From: CAYNHT01 sp964397485
Lineage (GTDB): Bacteria > Bacillota_I > Bacilli_A > RF39 > UBA660
Reading direction: 5' to 3'
NCBI GenBank assembly: GCA_964397485.1
Contig: CAYNHT010000004.1
Coordinates: forward strand, 121,784 to 185,783
Length of the DNA: 64,000 bases
Part shown: piece after piece, positions 8,217 through 16,968 of the stretch
How the letters are laid out: each line of letters opens with the position of its first letter
How positions within the stretch are numbered: the first letter of the stretch is position 1
Notes under the pieces: generated by a model
The model's input: the letters and a program-made list of their open reading frames with translations, nothing else
Told to the model about the DNA's origin: nothing
The model's database searches: none
Program-made: the position numbers and the translations under genes

Positions 8217-8912
8217 ATGTGGAATTTGCTTAAAAAAATATTTAAGGATTTTTATATTTTTACGGCTGCTTATTCAAATAATGTTTTTCCCGATCCTTTA
8301 TCTAAAGAAGAAGAAGAAGAATGTGTTACGAAGGCCAAATTAGGCGATAAAAATGCCCGTAACAAGCTTATAGAGCATAACTTGAGATTAGTTGCTCATA
8401 TTGTTAAAAAATATGATCATAGGCGTGAAGATGTTGATGATTTAATTAGTATTGGAACTATTGGACTTATTAAAGGAATTGATTCTTATTCGCATAAGCA
8501 TGGTACTAGAATAACTACATATTGTGCTAGATGTATTGAAAATGAAATCCTTATGTACTTTAGAAGTGATAAAAAAAATAATAAAAATATAAGTATAAGT
8601 GAATCAGTTGGATTTGATAAAGATGGTAATGAAATAACTTTTCTAAATATTTTAAAAACACCTAAACCCGATTTTGCAATGGATATTCATCAACAAAATA
8701 ATATATCATTACTAAAAGAATATTTTAATATCCTAACAGATAGGGAAAAAGAAATTATATGTAAAAGATATGGATTAAATGGTGGCGATGAAATAACTCA
8801 AAAAGAGATCGCTGAGCAATTAGGTATTTCTAGAAGTTATGTATCTAGAATAGAAAAAAGAGCATTAACTAAAATATTAAGAGAATTTATTAAGAATAAA
8901 AATAATTGTTAA
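8217..8912 (+). CDS. sigK: RNA polymerase sporulation sigma factor SigK
   Basis: A 231-residue sigma-70 family factor close in length and sequence pattern to Bacillus sigma-K, the late mother-cell factor. Seen: an N-terminal hydrophobic/aromatic stretch ending NNVFPDPLS, resembling the pro-sequence junction of pro-sigma-K; region 2 with EHNLRLVAHIVKKY and DLISIGTIGLIKGI and TTYCARCIENEIL; region 4 with LTDREKEIICKRYGL and QKEIAEQLGISRSYVSRIEKRA. The gene is a single continuous frame, not interrupted by a skin-like element. It stands alone on the plus strand; AGGAAGTGAT precedes the ATG. A CATATCAT element at 8188-8195 is a weak candidate for a sigma-E-type -10. SigE is the main alternative, but the N-terminus fits SigK better. 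Confidence 0.88.
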   Translation: MWNLLKKIFKDFYIFTAAYSNNVFPDPLSKEEEEECVTKAKLGDKNARNKLIEHNLRLVAHIVKKYDHRREDVDDLISIGTIGLIKGIDSYSHKHGTRITTYCARCIENEILMYFRSDKKNNKNISISESVGFDKDGNEITFLNILKTPKPDFAMDIHQQNNISLLKEYFNILTDREKEIICKRYGLNGGDEITQKEIAEQLGISRSYVSRIEKRALTKILREFIKNKNNC

Positions 8913-8944
8913 AAAAAAAGACGCAAATTTTGCGTCTATTTTAT
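8911..8944. terminator. Bidirectional terminator between sigK and ileS
   Basis: Near-perfect palindrome GACGCAAA-T-TTTGCGTC (8920-8936), A-run on the left and T-rich on the right, so it can serve both converging genes. The ileS stop codon lies at its edge. Confidence 0.85.
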
Positions 8945-11668
8945 GTTACTTACAACATCATGACAACGATTACATACATCACCATTCATGTTGCTTTCTT
9001 CAAAGTAGTTCCAGCATCTTTCACATTTATGTCCGTTAAATGCTTCGACCTTAACTTCAATAACATCATATTTTGTTAATTTTTCTTCTGTTAAAACAAC
9101 ATCAGAAACTATTAATAATTGTTTTAAATTTTCACCTAAATCATTAATAACATCTAGATATTCACCCTCAGCATGAATATAAACTCTAGCTTCTAATCCT
9201 TTACCAATTAATTTTTCGTTTCTAGCTTCTTCTAAAGCTTTAAAAACATCATCTTTAATCATAAAGAATTTATCGAAGTAAGCTAATACTTCTTTACTAT
9301 TTTCATAGTCAATTGCTTGTGGATTTTTTTCTAAATGAACACTATCTAACTTTTTACCAGGTAATAATTTATATACTTCTTCACTGGTGTAAGGTAAGAT
9401 AGGGGCTAATAATTTAATTAATGAAGTAAGTGTTTCATAAAGTACTGTTTGAACACTTCTTCTATTAATCGAATCAGCACCTTCAATATATAAAATATCT
9501 TTAGTGAAATCTAAATAAAAATTAGATAAAGTAAATGCAATAAAGTTATTTACTGTTTTATAAATTTCTTGATAGTTATAATTAGCATAACTGTTTTTAA
9601 CATCCTTTATTACTTCATTTAACTTAACCATCATATATTGGTTGTAAGAACTCATTTTATCATATGCAATCTTATCAGTTCCCGGATTAAAATCAAATAA
9701 GTTACCTAACATAAAACGGTATGTATTTCTTATTTTTCTATAACTTTCTTTTACTTGCGCGATTAATTCATCACTTATACGTACATCTTCTTTATAATCA
9801 ACACTAGCAACCCATAGCCTTAATACATCAGCACCATGTAATTTGATTGTTTTAAGTGGATCAACAGTATTACCTAAACTTTTACTCATCTTTAGACCTT
9901 TACCATCTAATACGAACCCATGTGAAACGATTTGTTTATATGGACTAGTACCATGAACTGCAACTCCACAAATAAGTGATGAGTTAAACCATCCACGATA
10001 TTGATCAGATCCTTCTAAATAAATATCTGCAGGATAATCCAATCCACGTTCTTTTAAAACTCCGGTATGACTAGATCCTGAATCAAACCATACGTCCATA
10101 ATATCTTCTTCTTTTGTGAAATTTCCATTTGGACTAGCTGGGTTTGTATATCCTTCTGGTAATAAATCTTTAGCATCACGCTCAAACCATACATTTGAAC
10201 CATGTTCTCTTATTAAATTTGAAACATGCATCATTACATCATAATCAATAATTTCACTACCATCTTCATTGTAGAAAATTGGGATCGGTAATCCCCATAC
10301 TCTTTGACGAGAAATACACCAGTCTCCTCTTTCTTTAATCATATTAAATAGTCTTGTTTTTCCCCATTCAGGTAACCATTTAATATTATTTTCGATTTGA
10401 TCTAATAATTCACTACGAATCTTTTCAATACTACAAAACCATTGAGCAGTAGCTCTAAATATAACTGGTTTTTTAGTTCTCCAATCATGTGGATAAGAGT
10501 GATTAATAAATTTAAGTTTTAATAGTACTCCAAGTTCATCTAATTTTGTAGTTACTGCTTTATTAGCATCTTCGAAGAATAGGCCGGCAAATTCTCCTGA
10601 TTCTTCATTTAAGACACCTTGGTCATTAACTCCATTAATCATGCCTAAGTTATATTCTTTACCAATAATAAAGTCATCAGCACCGTATCCTGGCGCAATA
10701 TGAACTAAACCAGTTCCAGCATCTAAAGTTACGTGATACCCAATAATTACAGGTGATGTTCTATTCATAAATACATGTTGATATTTAACATTAGCAAGTT
10801 TAGTTCCATTAAAAGTTGCGACAACTTCATAATTTTCCCACTCAAATTCTTTAGCTAAATCTTCTACCAAATCATTAGCAATAATATAGTTTTTACCATT
10901 AACTAATACTTTTGCATAATCGTATTGTTCACCAACTGCAATACCTAAGTTTCCAGGTAAAGTCCATGGAGTTGTCGTCCAGATAACTAAGTTATCACCA
11001 TTGTTAACAACATCATTTCCTTCAACAACAGGAAATGCAACATAAATTGACGGATCTTTACGATCTTTATATTCAATTTCTGCTTCTGCTAAAGCTGATT
11101 CACTACTTGGGCTCCAATATACTGGTTTTAATCCCTTAAAAATCAAACCTTTTTTAGCCATCTCAGCAAATACTTCGATTTGTTTTGCTTCAAATCCTTT
11201 ATTCATTGTAATATAAGGATTTTCCCAATCACCAATTACATTTAACGTCTTGAATTGCTCTTTTTGTTTGCCTATCTGTTCAATAGCATATTCTTCACAT
11301 AATGCTCTAAAAGCACTTTTACTCATTTCCTTACGATTGATCCCACTATTAGTAACAGCTGTCTCGATTGGTAATCCATGAACATCCCATCCGGGAATGT
11401 AAATAACCTTATACCCTTCTAACATCTTGTAACGATTGATAAAATCTTTTAAAATTTTATTTAGAGCATGACCAATGTGAATATTACCATTAGCATATGG
11501 AGGACCATCATGTAAAATAAATGGTTTCCCATCTTTATTGTTTTCTAATATTTTATTGTATAAATCCATCTCATCCCATGTTTGTCTTTGTGTTGCTTCA
11601 TTTTCAGCTAAATTGCCACGCATTTGAAACTCTGTTTTTGGCATTAATAACGTATCTTTATAATCCAT
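8936..11668 (-). CDS. ileS: Isoleucyl-tRNA synthetase
   Basis: A full-length class I synthetase of 910 residues that charges tRNA-Ile with isoleucine in the cytoplasm. Seen: HIGH region PPYANGNIHIGHAL near residue 57, the CP1 editing domain with TTTPWTLPGNL and GTGLVHIAPGYGADD, KMSKS motif KGLKMSKSLGN near 600, and a C-terminal zinc finger CERCWNYFEES...CNRCHDVV of the bacterial type. GGAGAGAT precedes the ATG. It lies behind an isoleucine T-box at 11703-11882 and follows sepF and divIVA, the same order as in Bacillus (which has ylmG and ylmH in between; they are absent here). Confidence 0.98.
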   Translation of the reverse strand: MDYKDTLLMPKTEFQMRGNLAENEATQRQTWDEMDLYNKILENNKDGKPFILHDGPPYANGNIHIGHALNKILKDFINRYKMLEGYKVIYIPGWDVHGLPIETAVTNSGINRKEMSKSAFRALCEEYAIEQIGKQKEQFKTLNVIGDWENPYITMNKGFEAKQIEVFAEMAKKGLIFKGLKPVYWSPSSESALAEAEIEYKDRKDPSIYVAFPVVEGNDVVNNGDNLVIWTTTPWTLPGNLGIAVGEQYDYAKVLVNGKNYIIANDLVEDLAKEFEWENYEVVATFNGTKLANVKYQHVFMNRTSPVIIGYHVTLDAGTGLVHIAPGYGADDFIIGKEYNLGMINGVNDQGVLNEESGEFAGLFFEDANKAVTTKLDELGVLLKLKFINHSYPHDWRTKKPVIFRATAQWFCSIEKIRSELLDQIENNIKWLPEWGKTRLFNMIKERGDWCISRQRVWGLPIPIFYNEDGSEIIDYDVMMHVSNLIREHGSNVWFERDAKDLLPEGYTNPASPNGNFTKEEDIMDVWFDSGSSHTGVLKERGLDYPADIYLEGSDQYRGWFNSSLICGVAVHGTSPYKQIVSHGFVLDGKGLKMSKSLGNTVDPLKTIKLHGADVLRLWVASVDYKEDVRISDELIAQVKESYRKIRNTYRFMLGNLFDFNPGTDKIAYDKMSSYNQYMMVKLNEVIKDVKNSYANYNYQEIYKTVNNFIAFTLSNFYLDFTKDILYIEGADSINRRSVQTVLYETLTSLIKLLAPILPYTSEEVYKLLPGKKLDSVHLEKNPQAIDYENSKEVLAYFDKFFMIKDDVFKALEEARNEKLIGKGLEARVYIHAEGEYLDVINDLGENLKQLLIVSDVVLTEEKLTKYDVIEVKVEAFNGHKCERCWNYFEESNMNGDVCNRCHDVVSNIK

Positions 11669-11702
11669 AAATATCTCTCCTATCTATAATTTAAATTTTT
11701 GT

Positions 11703-11882
11703 ACAAAAAAACGTCCTAATATTAAGGACGAGGATTCCCGCGGTACCACCTTAGTTTATAAAATATACACTTGATACTATAACGCGTAACCGTTCTTTTC
11801 TTATCCAAAAGAAACATCAAGAGTGATCTATATATTACATATCTATTAGCTTCCACCACCCGCTAACTCTCTATAAAATATT
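11703..11882 (-). ncRNA. T-box riboswitch, isoleucine (specifier AUC)
   Basis: The minus-strand leader of ileS has a Stem I starting AGAGAG (11868-11873), the GGGUGGUGGAAG distal element, then codon AUC (11825-11827) followed by A and CUCUU, which closes the basal stem. The T-box antiterminator sequence AAGGUGGUACCGCGGG (11737-11752) overlaps the terminator CGUCCU...AGGACG (11712-11730) with its U-run at 11704-11711. Uncharged tRNA-Ile should favour antitermination into ileS. Confidence 0.93.
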
Positions 11883-11906
11883 ATAATATACCGTCTCTAT
11901 CATTTG

Positions 11907-12365
11907 TTATAATTCGACTTTCTCAATATCATTAACAACCTCTAATTGTGACTCAATGATATCTTTAAGACGACGTTTGAAAACATTAATATTTCTTCTA
12001 AGCATATTAGCTTCGAATTCTGTTTTTTCAGCTCTAAGTAAAGCTTCATTAACTATACGACTTGCATTCTTTTTAGCATCATCAATAATAATTTCACTTT
12101 CTTGTTGAGCAGAACTTTTGATTTGTTCAGATGTTTTTTGGGCCATTAAAATAGCCTTATTTAAGGTCCCTTCCATCCTCTCATATTGCTCTAACTTTTC
12201 TTTTAAATGATTGTTTTCTTGCTCTAATCCTTCTAATTCGATTATTCTTGCATCCTTGCCTTTTATTTCTGTAACCATATCCTCTACTTGTTTGATTACC
12301 TGATCTAAAAAGCTATTAACTTCTGCAGGATCATAGCCACGAAGTGTTCTGTTAAACTTTTCCAT
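11907..12365 (-). CDS. divIVA: DivIVA family cell-pole/division protein
   Basis: 152 residues, predominantly coiled coil. Seen: the conserved RGYDPAEVNSFLDQVIKQVEDM segment, then two heptad-rich coiled coils. Known family members bind curved membrane at poles and septa and recruit division or sporulation factors. The protein begins only seven residues before RGYD: the usual PLTPxDI leader is missing, and the residue aligned with the membrane-inserting Phe17 of Bacillus DivIVA is Leu8. An in-frame TAA lies nine codons upstream of the ATG and AGGGGTG precedes the ATG, so the short start appears real. It sits between sepF and ileS, the classic dcw-distal location. Confidence 0.92.
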   Translation of the reverse strand: MEKFNRTLRGYDPAEVNSFLDQVIKQVEDMVTEIKGKDARIIELEGLEQENNHLKEKLEQYERMEGTLNKAILMAQKTSEQIKSSAQQESEIIIDDAKKNASRIVNEALLRAEKTEFEANMLRRNINVFKRRLKDIIESQLEVVNDIEKVEL

Positions 12366-12425
12366 ACTCTCACCCCTTGGCGCTACCGCTTATTGTAGCA
12401 CACTTTTTCCTATATTTCAACTATC

Positions 12426-12839
12426 TTACCATTCAATATTTATATCATCATTATCGTGAATGTCTTTACCTTCTTTTTCATCAGTAATTTTTCCTTGAAT
12501 ATTAACATTGTTTGGCGTACATAAAAATATGCCACCACCTATTTTTTGTAAATCTCCACCAAGTGAATAAATAGTTCCACTTAGAAAATCAACTATTCTT
12601 TTTGCCTGATCAGATGTTACTCTTTTTAGATTAACAACTACAGTATTTCTATTTCTTAAATAATCAGCTATTTGTTGTGACTCAGAATATGCTCTAGGTT
12701 CTAGTAAAATCATTTTACTACCACCTTCTTGTAAAGCTTCTTCTGGTTTCAAACTATAGTATTCATCACCTGTTCCACTATTACTTGAAAACACATCAAC
12801 TTCATCATTAGATAACCATTTTTTTATACTAAATCCCAT
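12426..12839 (-). CDS. sepF: Cell division protein SepF
   Basis: 137 residues. An N-terminal amphipathic stretch (MGFSIKKWL) for membrane contact, a linker, and the SepF core with ILLEPRAYSESQQIADYLRNR, VVVNLKRV, AKRIVDFLSGTIYSLGGD and the end strand GIFLCTPNNVNI. Known role: bundles FtsZ filaments and tethers them to the membrane. GGGAGGAA precedes the ATG. First gene of the sepF-divIVA pair; a TATAAT about 25 bases upstream (12863-12868) may be its -10 box, without a clear -35. The 240 bases up to the peroxiredoxin gene otherwise hold only that gene's terminator and AT-rich sequence. Confidence 0.95.
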   Translation of the reverse strand: MGFSIKKWLSNDEVDVFSSNSGTGDEYYSLKPEEALQEGGSKMILLEPRAYSESQQIADYLRNRNTVVVNLKRVTSDQAKRIVDFLSGTIYSLGGDLQKIGGGIFLCTPNNVNIQGKITDEKEGKDIHDNDDINIEW

Positions 12840-13060
12840 CTCTATTCCTCCCAGTCTGCATTATTATACACTTTACTATAATTAATTCTACCATAATTTT
12901 ATTAAAAAAGAAACGTTTTTTTACTTTTTTAATACTTTTTTTATTATTTATATGACATATTTTGACTATATTTTTCTATATTTTGTTTTTTACCTATATA
13001 CCATTTGTGATAATATTAATATCTTTATATTGCATTAGACAGAATTTGAACTTATTAAAT

Positions 13061-13084
13061 AAAAGACACATAGTGTCTTTTTTA
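13061..13084 (-). terminator. Terminator of the peroxiredoxin gene
   Basis: On minus, AAAGACAC-TATG-TGTCTTT with a flanking T-run immediately after the stop codon. Confidence 0.75.
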
Positions 13085-13765
13085 TCTATTTTCCTTTTTA
13101 AAACACATAAACCAATCTAAACAATAGGTATTAGCATCTGGATATTGAAGTCTTTGCTTAGCAGCATTATAGGTTACTGCTGGTGGAATAATAGCATCTT
13201 CTCCAGGCATCCAATTAGCTGGAGTTACGACTCCTTCTCTATCAGATTTTTGTAATGCCATTATTATTCTTAATATCTCATTAATATTTCTTCCAGTTGT
13301 AAGAGGATAATATAAAATTGTCCTAATTATTCCGTTTGGGTCTATTATAAATACGGCTCTAACTGTTTTAGTACTTGATTGACCTGGCTGAATCATTCCA
13401 TATTTTTTGGCAATATCCATTGTAATATCTTCAACTATTGGAAAATTTATTTCAACATTGCCCATTCCTTTATAGTTCATATCTTTTATATCTAACATCC
13501 AGGCTATGTGTGAATGAATAGATCCTACTGACAAACCTAATAATTTAGTATTTAATCTATCAAAATCATTTTTCATTGAAGCAAATGTTATAAACTCAGT
13601 TGTACAAACTGGTGTAAAATCACCAGGATGTGAAAAAAAGACAACCCAATTTCCTTTATAATCCTCTGGAAAATTTATTTCGCCATCTGTCGTTAGCGCA
13701 TTAAACGAAGGAGCTTTATCACCAACTAAAGGCATTTGATAAAATCCATTTACATTGTTTTCCAT
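13082..13765 (-). CDS. Peroxiredoxin, Prx6/archaeal AhpC-like type
   Basis: About 227 residues, longer than typical 2-Cys AhpC. Seen: thioredoxin-fold start GDKAPSFNALTTDGEI, the peroxidatic site HPGDFTPVCTTE (Cys near residue 50), SVGSIHSHIAWMLDI, and a C-terminal extension with two further cysteines in NTYCLDWFMCFKK, as in archaeal-type Prx6 proteins. Role: reduces hydrogen or organic peroxides using a thiol donor, in the cytosol. The ATG at 13765 has AAAGGAGA directly ahead; an in-frame TTG five codons upstream would overlap that site. Monocistronic, placed between glyS and sepF. The reductant partner is not visible here. Confidence 0.9.
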   Translation of the reverse strand: MENNVNGFYQMPLVGDKAPSFNALTTDGEINFPEDYKGNWVVFFSHPGDFTPVCTTEFITFASMKNDFDRLNTKLLGLSVGSIHSHIAWMLDIKDMNYKGMGNVEINFPIVEDITMDIAKKYGMIQPGQSSTKTVRAVFIIDPNGIIRTILYYPLTTGRNINEILRIIMALQKSDREGVVTPANWMPGEDAIIPPAVTYNAAKQRLQYPDANTYCLDWFMCFKKENR

Positions 13766-13824
13766 TTTATCTCCTTTCAAACTTATAGTCTATTATATAT
13801 ATACGTAAGATCTAAAAATTAGTT

Positions 13825-13853
13825 AAAAAAAAAAGAAGAAATTTTTCTTCTTA
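13825..13853 (-). terminator. Terminator of the isomerase-glyS operon
   Basis: On minus, AAGAAGAAA...TTTCTTCTT followed by TTTTTTTTTT; the hairpin abuts the glyS stop. Confidence 0.7.
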
Positions 13854-15221
13854 AAATTTTATTTTTTCGTTTACATAATTAATAACTTCGTCCAATGGTA
13901 AAGTAATTTGTTCCATGGTATCCCTATCTCTTATTGTAACTGTATTATTGTTTAAAGTTTCATCATCAATTGTTATACACATAGGAGTTCCAATAACATC
14001 TTGTCTTCTATATCTTTTACCAATATTACCAGCTTCATCATAAGAAGTCATGAAATTAGCACTTAACAGTTGATAAACTTCCATTGCTTTTTCACTATGA
14101 TACTTTTTTACAAGTGGTAAAACAGAAACTTTATAAGGTGATAAAGCCGGATGAAATTTCATGACTTCTCTTTCTTCACCATTTTCTAATGTTTCCACGA
14201 AATAAGAATCACATAGGAACGCTAATACAACACGATCAGCTCCTAGACTTGGTTCAATAACGTATGGCACATATTTTTCATTTGTTTCAGGATCTAAATA
14301 TTCCATATTTTGTTTAGAAAATTTTTGGTGTTGCTTTAAATCATAATCAGTACGACTAGCAACTCCCCATAATTCTCCCCAACCAAATGGAAATTTGTAT
14401 TCAAAATCAGTAGTAGCATTAGAGTAATGGCTTAACTCATCTTTATCATGATCACGAAGACGTAAATTATCTTCTTTCATCCCTAAATCTAATAACCACT
14501 TATGGCAATATTCTTTCCAATATTTAAACCATTCTAACTCCGTACCTGGTTTACAGAAAAATTCTAGTTCCATTTGTTCAAACTCACGAGTTCTAAATGT
14601 AAAGTTACCTGGTGTTATTTCATTTCTAAAACTCTTCCCTACTTGGGCAATTCCAAATGGCACTTTTAAACGCATGCTTCTTTGAACATTTAAGAAATTC
14701 ACAAATATTCCTTGTGCTGTTTCTGGACGCAAATAAATTGTACTAGAACTATCTTCAGTAACCCCTTGAAATGTTTTAAACATCATATTAAACTGACGAA
14801 TATCAGTATAATTTAATTTACCACACTTAGGGCATCCAATATTTTTTTCTTTAATATACTCTAGCATTTTTTCATTTGACCAACCATCAGCTAAAACATC
14901 ACCTTTTGTAAATTCTTCAATCAATTTATCAGCTCGATGTCTAGTTTTACATTCTTTACAATCTATCAAAGGATCATTAAAATTACTTATATGTCCACTT
15001 GCTTCCCATGCTTTAGGATTCATTAAGATTGCACTATCCATACCAACATTATAAATATTTTCTTGGACAAACTTTTTTAACCAAGCTCTTTTCACATTAT
15101 TTTTAAGTTCAACTCCAAGTGGTCCATAATCCCATGTGTTTGCTAAACCTCCATAGATTTCACTTCCTTGAAAAACAAATCCATATTGTTTTGATAAATT
15201 AACTATTTTTTCTAAATTCAT
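13851..15221 (-). CDS. glyS: Glycyl-tRNA synthetase (dimeric, class II)
   Basis: 456 residues, the single-chain alpha-2 type rather than the GlyQS tetramer. Seen: start of motif 1 region SKQYGFVFQGSEIYGGLANTWDYGPLG, zinc-binding CKECKTRH and CPKCGKLNY, motif 2 GKSFRNEITPGNFTFRTREFEQMELEFF region, and motif 3 EPSLGADRVVLAFL followed by an anticodon-binding domain with LPLVKKYH. It is cotranscribed with the TIM-barrel gene upstream (1-base gap) behind a glycine-type T-box, so both should respond to uncharged tRNA-Gly. Confidence 0.97.
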   Translation of the reverse strand: MNLEKIVNLSKQYGFVFQGSEIYGGLANTWDYGPLGVELKNNVKRAWLKKFVQENIYNVGMDSAILMNPKAWEASGHISNFNDPLIDCKECKTRHRADKLIEEFTKGDVLADGWSNEKMLEYIKEKNIGCPKCGKLNYTDIRQFNMMFKTFQGVTEDSSSTIYLRPETAQGIFVNFLNVQRSMRLKVPFGIAQVGKSFRNEITPGNFTFRTREFEQMELEFFCKPGTELEWFKYWKEYCHKWLLDLGMKEDNLRLRDHDKDELSHYSNATTDFEYKFPFGWGELWGVASRTDYDLKQHQKFSKQNMEYLDPETNEKYVPYVIEPSLGADRVVLAFLCDSYFVETLENGEEREVMKFHPALSPYKVSVLPLVKKYHSEKAMEVYQLLSANFMTSYDEAGNIGKRYRRQDVIGTPMCITIDDETLNNNTVTIRDRDTMEQITLPLDEVINYVNEKIKF

Positions 15222-15222
15222 A

Positions 15223-16098
15223 TTATTCCTCCTCCAAACTTTTTAAAGTTTCATTTAATATTTTTATACTATCAAGATAAACATATATGTTTTCTTTTAA
15301 ATTTTCCGTATTAAATTCAATTGAATATACACCTTTATAATCACTTTTAATTAAGTATTCCAACTCTTTTTTCTGATAATTCATATTAGTAAATGGCAAA
15401 TGATCTACATAATACTTTTTGTCCTTATCTAAGTGAATATTGTGAATATGAGTAAATTTAACTTTATTCATTATTTTTTCAGGTAAATATAATAGTGCAT
15501 TATTTTCTATACTATTTAATCTTGTATGGCCCATATCCCAACAAATACCAAAATTATCATTATCAATACTATTGATAAACAGATTAAGTTCACTCAAATC
15601 ATCTCCGATATGATTTCCATATGGATGATTATTAGATAAGGTTTCTATTAAAATTTCAAAATTAAGAATCGTTGAATAATCTGATAGTTGTTTAAAAACA
15701 TCTATTAAATTTTTTTGATGATTGTATTTAGCACTATCTTTAAAATAATCTAGTCCATGGAAAACAATTGTCGTTTTATATTTAATATTCATCTTTTCTA
15801 AGTTATTTCTAACAGTCATTAATTCTTGTTTATAGATTGATAATAACTTTTCATAGTCATCGTTATCATTAATCTTTATTGTATTGCTACTATGATAATG
15901 AAATGTAATTGTAATATCGTTATCATTCAAAAACATAACTAATTGTTTTAATTTCTCATCACAATTTAAAAATAATGAAGTATAAAAATCAAAACTAGTA
16001 ACTCCTGCTTCTTTGAACTTCAAAATATATTTTTTAAATTCATCGATTGGCATTTTTTCAAAATCACTACCAGGAAAACAAATACCTATTTTATGCAT
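15223..16098 (-). CDS. Sugar phosphate isomerase/epimerase-like TIM-barrel protein
   Basis: 291 residues of the xylose-isomerase-like (AP endonuclease 2) barrel family. Candidate divalent-metal ligands are in the expected order: Glu in ILIETLSN, Asp and His in CWDMGHTR, His in FTHIHNIH, and Glu in YSIEFN. The family includes sugar epimerases, inosose dehydratases and endonuclease IV; nothing here fixes the substrate. It is the first gene after the glycine T-box and lies one base upstream of glyS, an unusual partner for a synthetase. A short GGTGGTGAT ribosome site precedes the ATG. Confidence 0.8.
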   Translation of the reverse strand: MHKIGICFPGSDFEKMPIDEFKKYILKFKEAGVTSFDFYTSLFLNCDEKLKQLVMFLNDNDITITFHYHSSNTIKINDNDDYEKLLSIYKQELMTVRNNLEKMNIKYKTTIVFHGLDYFKDSAKYNHQKNLIDVFKQLSDYSTILNFEILIETLSNNHPYGNHIGDDLSELNLFINSIDNDNFGICWDMGHTRLNSIENNALLYLPEKIMNKVKFTHIHNIHLDKDKKYYVDHLPFTNMNYQKKELEYLIKSDYKGVYSIEFNTENLKENIYVYLDSIKILNETLKSLEEE

Positions 16099-16113
16099 AC
16101 ATCACCACCTATA

Positions 16114-16243
16114 ATAAAAAAACTTTTAGAATTATTGTAAGGACGGGCTTACCCGCGGTTCCACCTTACTTATTCTAAAAGAATCAGCTTTAAATATATT
16201 ACTCCGGGGTTCCAAACCCATCATCGCATTTATAAACAAATAT
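16114..16243 (-). ncRNA. Short T-box riboswitch, probable glycine specifier GGA
   Basis: The leader of about 130 nt has a clear T-box antiterminator AAGGUGGAACCGCGGG and a terminator formed by CUUUUAGAAU...AUUCUAAAAG with U-run (16115-16122). Stem I is much shorter than in the other three leaders here: AAAUAUAUU pairs with AAUAUAUUU, enclosing a hairpin GGGUUUGGAACCC and the triplet GGA (16203-16205) followed by G, where a specifier plus purine is expected. A glycine identity fits the downstream glyS. The specifier assignment is inferred. Confidence 0.8.
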
Positions 16244-16249
16244 ATTTAT

Positions 16250-16278
16250 ATTTTATTGTATTATTCAAATTTTGTCAA
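16250..16278 (-). promoter_or_regulatory. Promoter of the glycine T-box operon
   Basis: Consensus TTGACA (16273-16278), 17-base spacer, TAAAAT (16250-16255). This fixes the leader start near 16243 and shows that the short Stem I is not an artefact of a missing 5' part. Confidence 0.8.
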
Positions 16279-16287
16279 CCATATAAT

Positions 16288-16899
16288 CTATTCTTTAATA
16301 AAAGTCTTGTTTTTTAAATCTACTTTATATGTTATGTGTCTTTTTTTAAACATTGAAACCGATGTTTCATCATCAACTTTTTGATATTCATCATAGTATA
16401 TTTCTATAAACTCATCACCAATATGTTTATAATTATATCTCATATCAAATATAACGTTTGAATCTAATTCATTCAAATATTGGTTATACTCACTTATATC
16501 TTGGCTAATGATAAAGTCTTTGGCATATATATACATTATTTTTTGCAATAATTCCTCACTATCACAATATATACCCGATAATGAGGCTACAAAACAAGTT
16601 GTTTTAAAATCTTTACTTACATAATATATATCATAGTTCATATCATCTTTATATACTTTTACAATGTAATATGATTTTTTTTCCATTGTATCGTAAAACT
16701 CATCTTTTTTAGAACCACTACTTATCTTATAATCAGTGTAAGTAGGTTTTTGTTCGGCTGTATATTTATATATGTAATCATTGAAACTAATTATAGATTC
16801 TCTTGTTTTTGTCTTGTTATAAAAAACAAATACATATCCACCAACAACAATAACTAAAGTTATTAAAGTAATCCACATAAGATTTTTTTTATTTTCCAT
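16288..16899 (-). CDS. Hypothetical single-pass membrane protein
   Basis: About 203 residues: a short basic start (MENKKN), one membrane segment (LMWITLITLVIVVGGYVFVFY), then an extracellular domain rich in Tyr, Asp and Lys with mixed strand/helix pattern. No family recognised. The start is uncertain: the ATG at 16899 follows GGTGG with very short spacing, and in-frame starts exist up to 16932. It precedes the glycine T-box promoter and follows the YuiD-like gene with 36 bases between; there is no sign of a shared function. Confidence 0.65.
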   Translation of the reverse strand: MENKKNLMWITLITLVIVVGGYVFVFYNKTKTRESIISFNDYIYKYTAEQKPTYTDYKISSGSKKDEFYDTMEKKSYYIVKVYKDDMNYDIYYVSKDFKTTCFVASLSGIYCDSEELLQKIMYIYAKDFIISQDISEYNQYLNELDSNVIFDMRYNYKHIGDEFIEIYYDEYQKVDDETSVSMFKKRHITYKVDLKNKTFIKE

Positions 16900-16968
16900 A
16901 TCCACCACTCTACTATACATGGATAATAACATAGTAACCTTTAAAAGTCAATTTTAACTATTAACATA

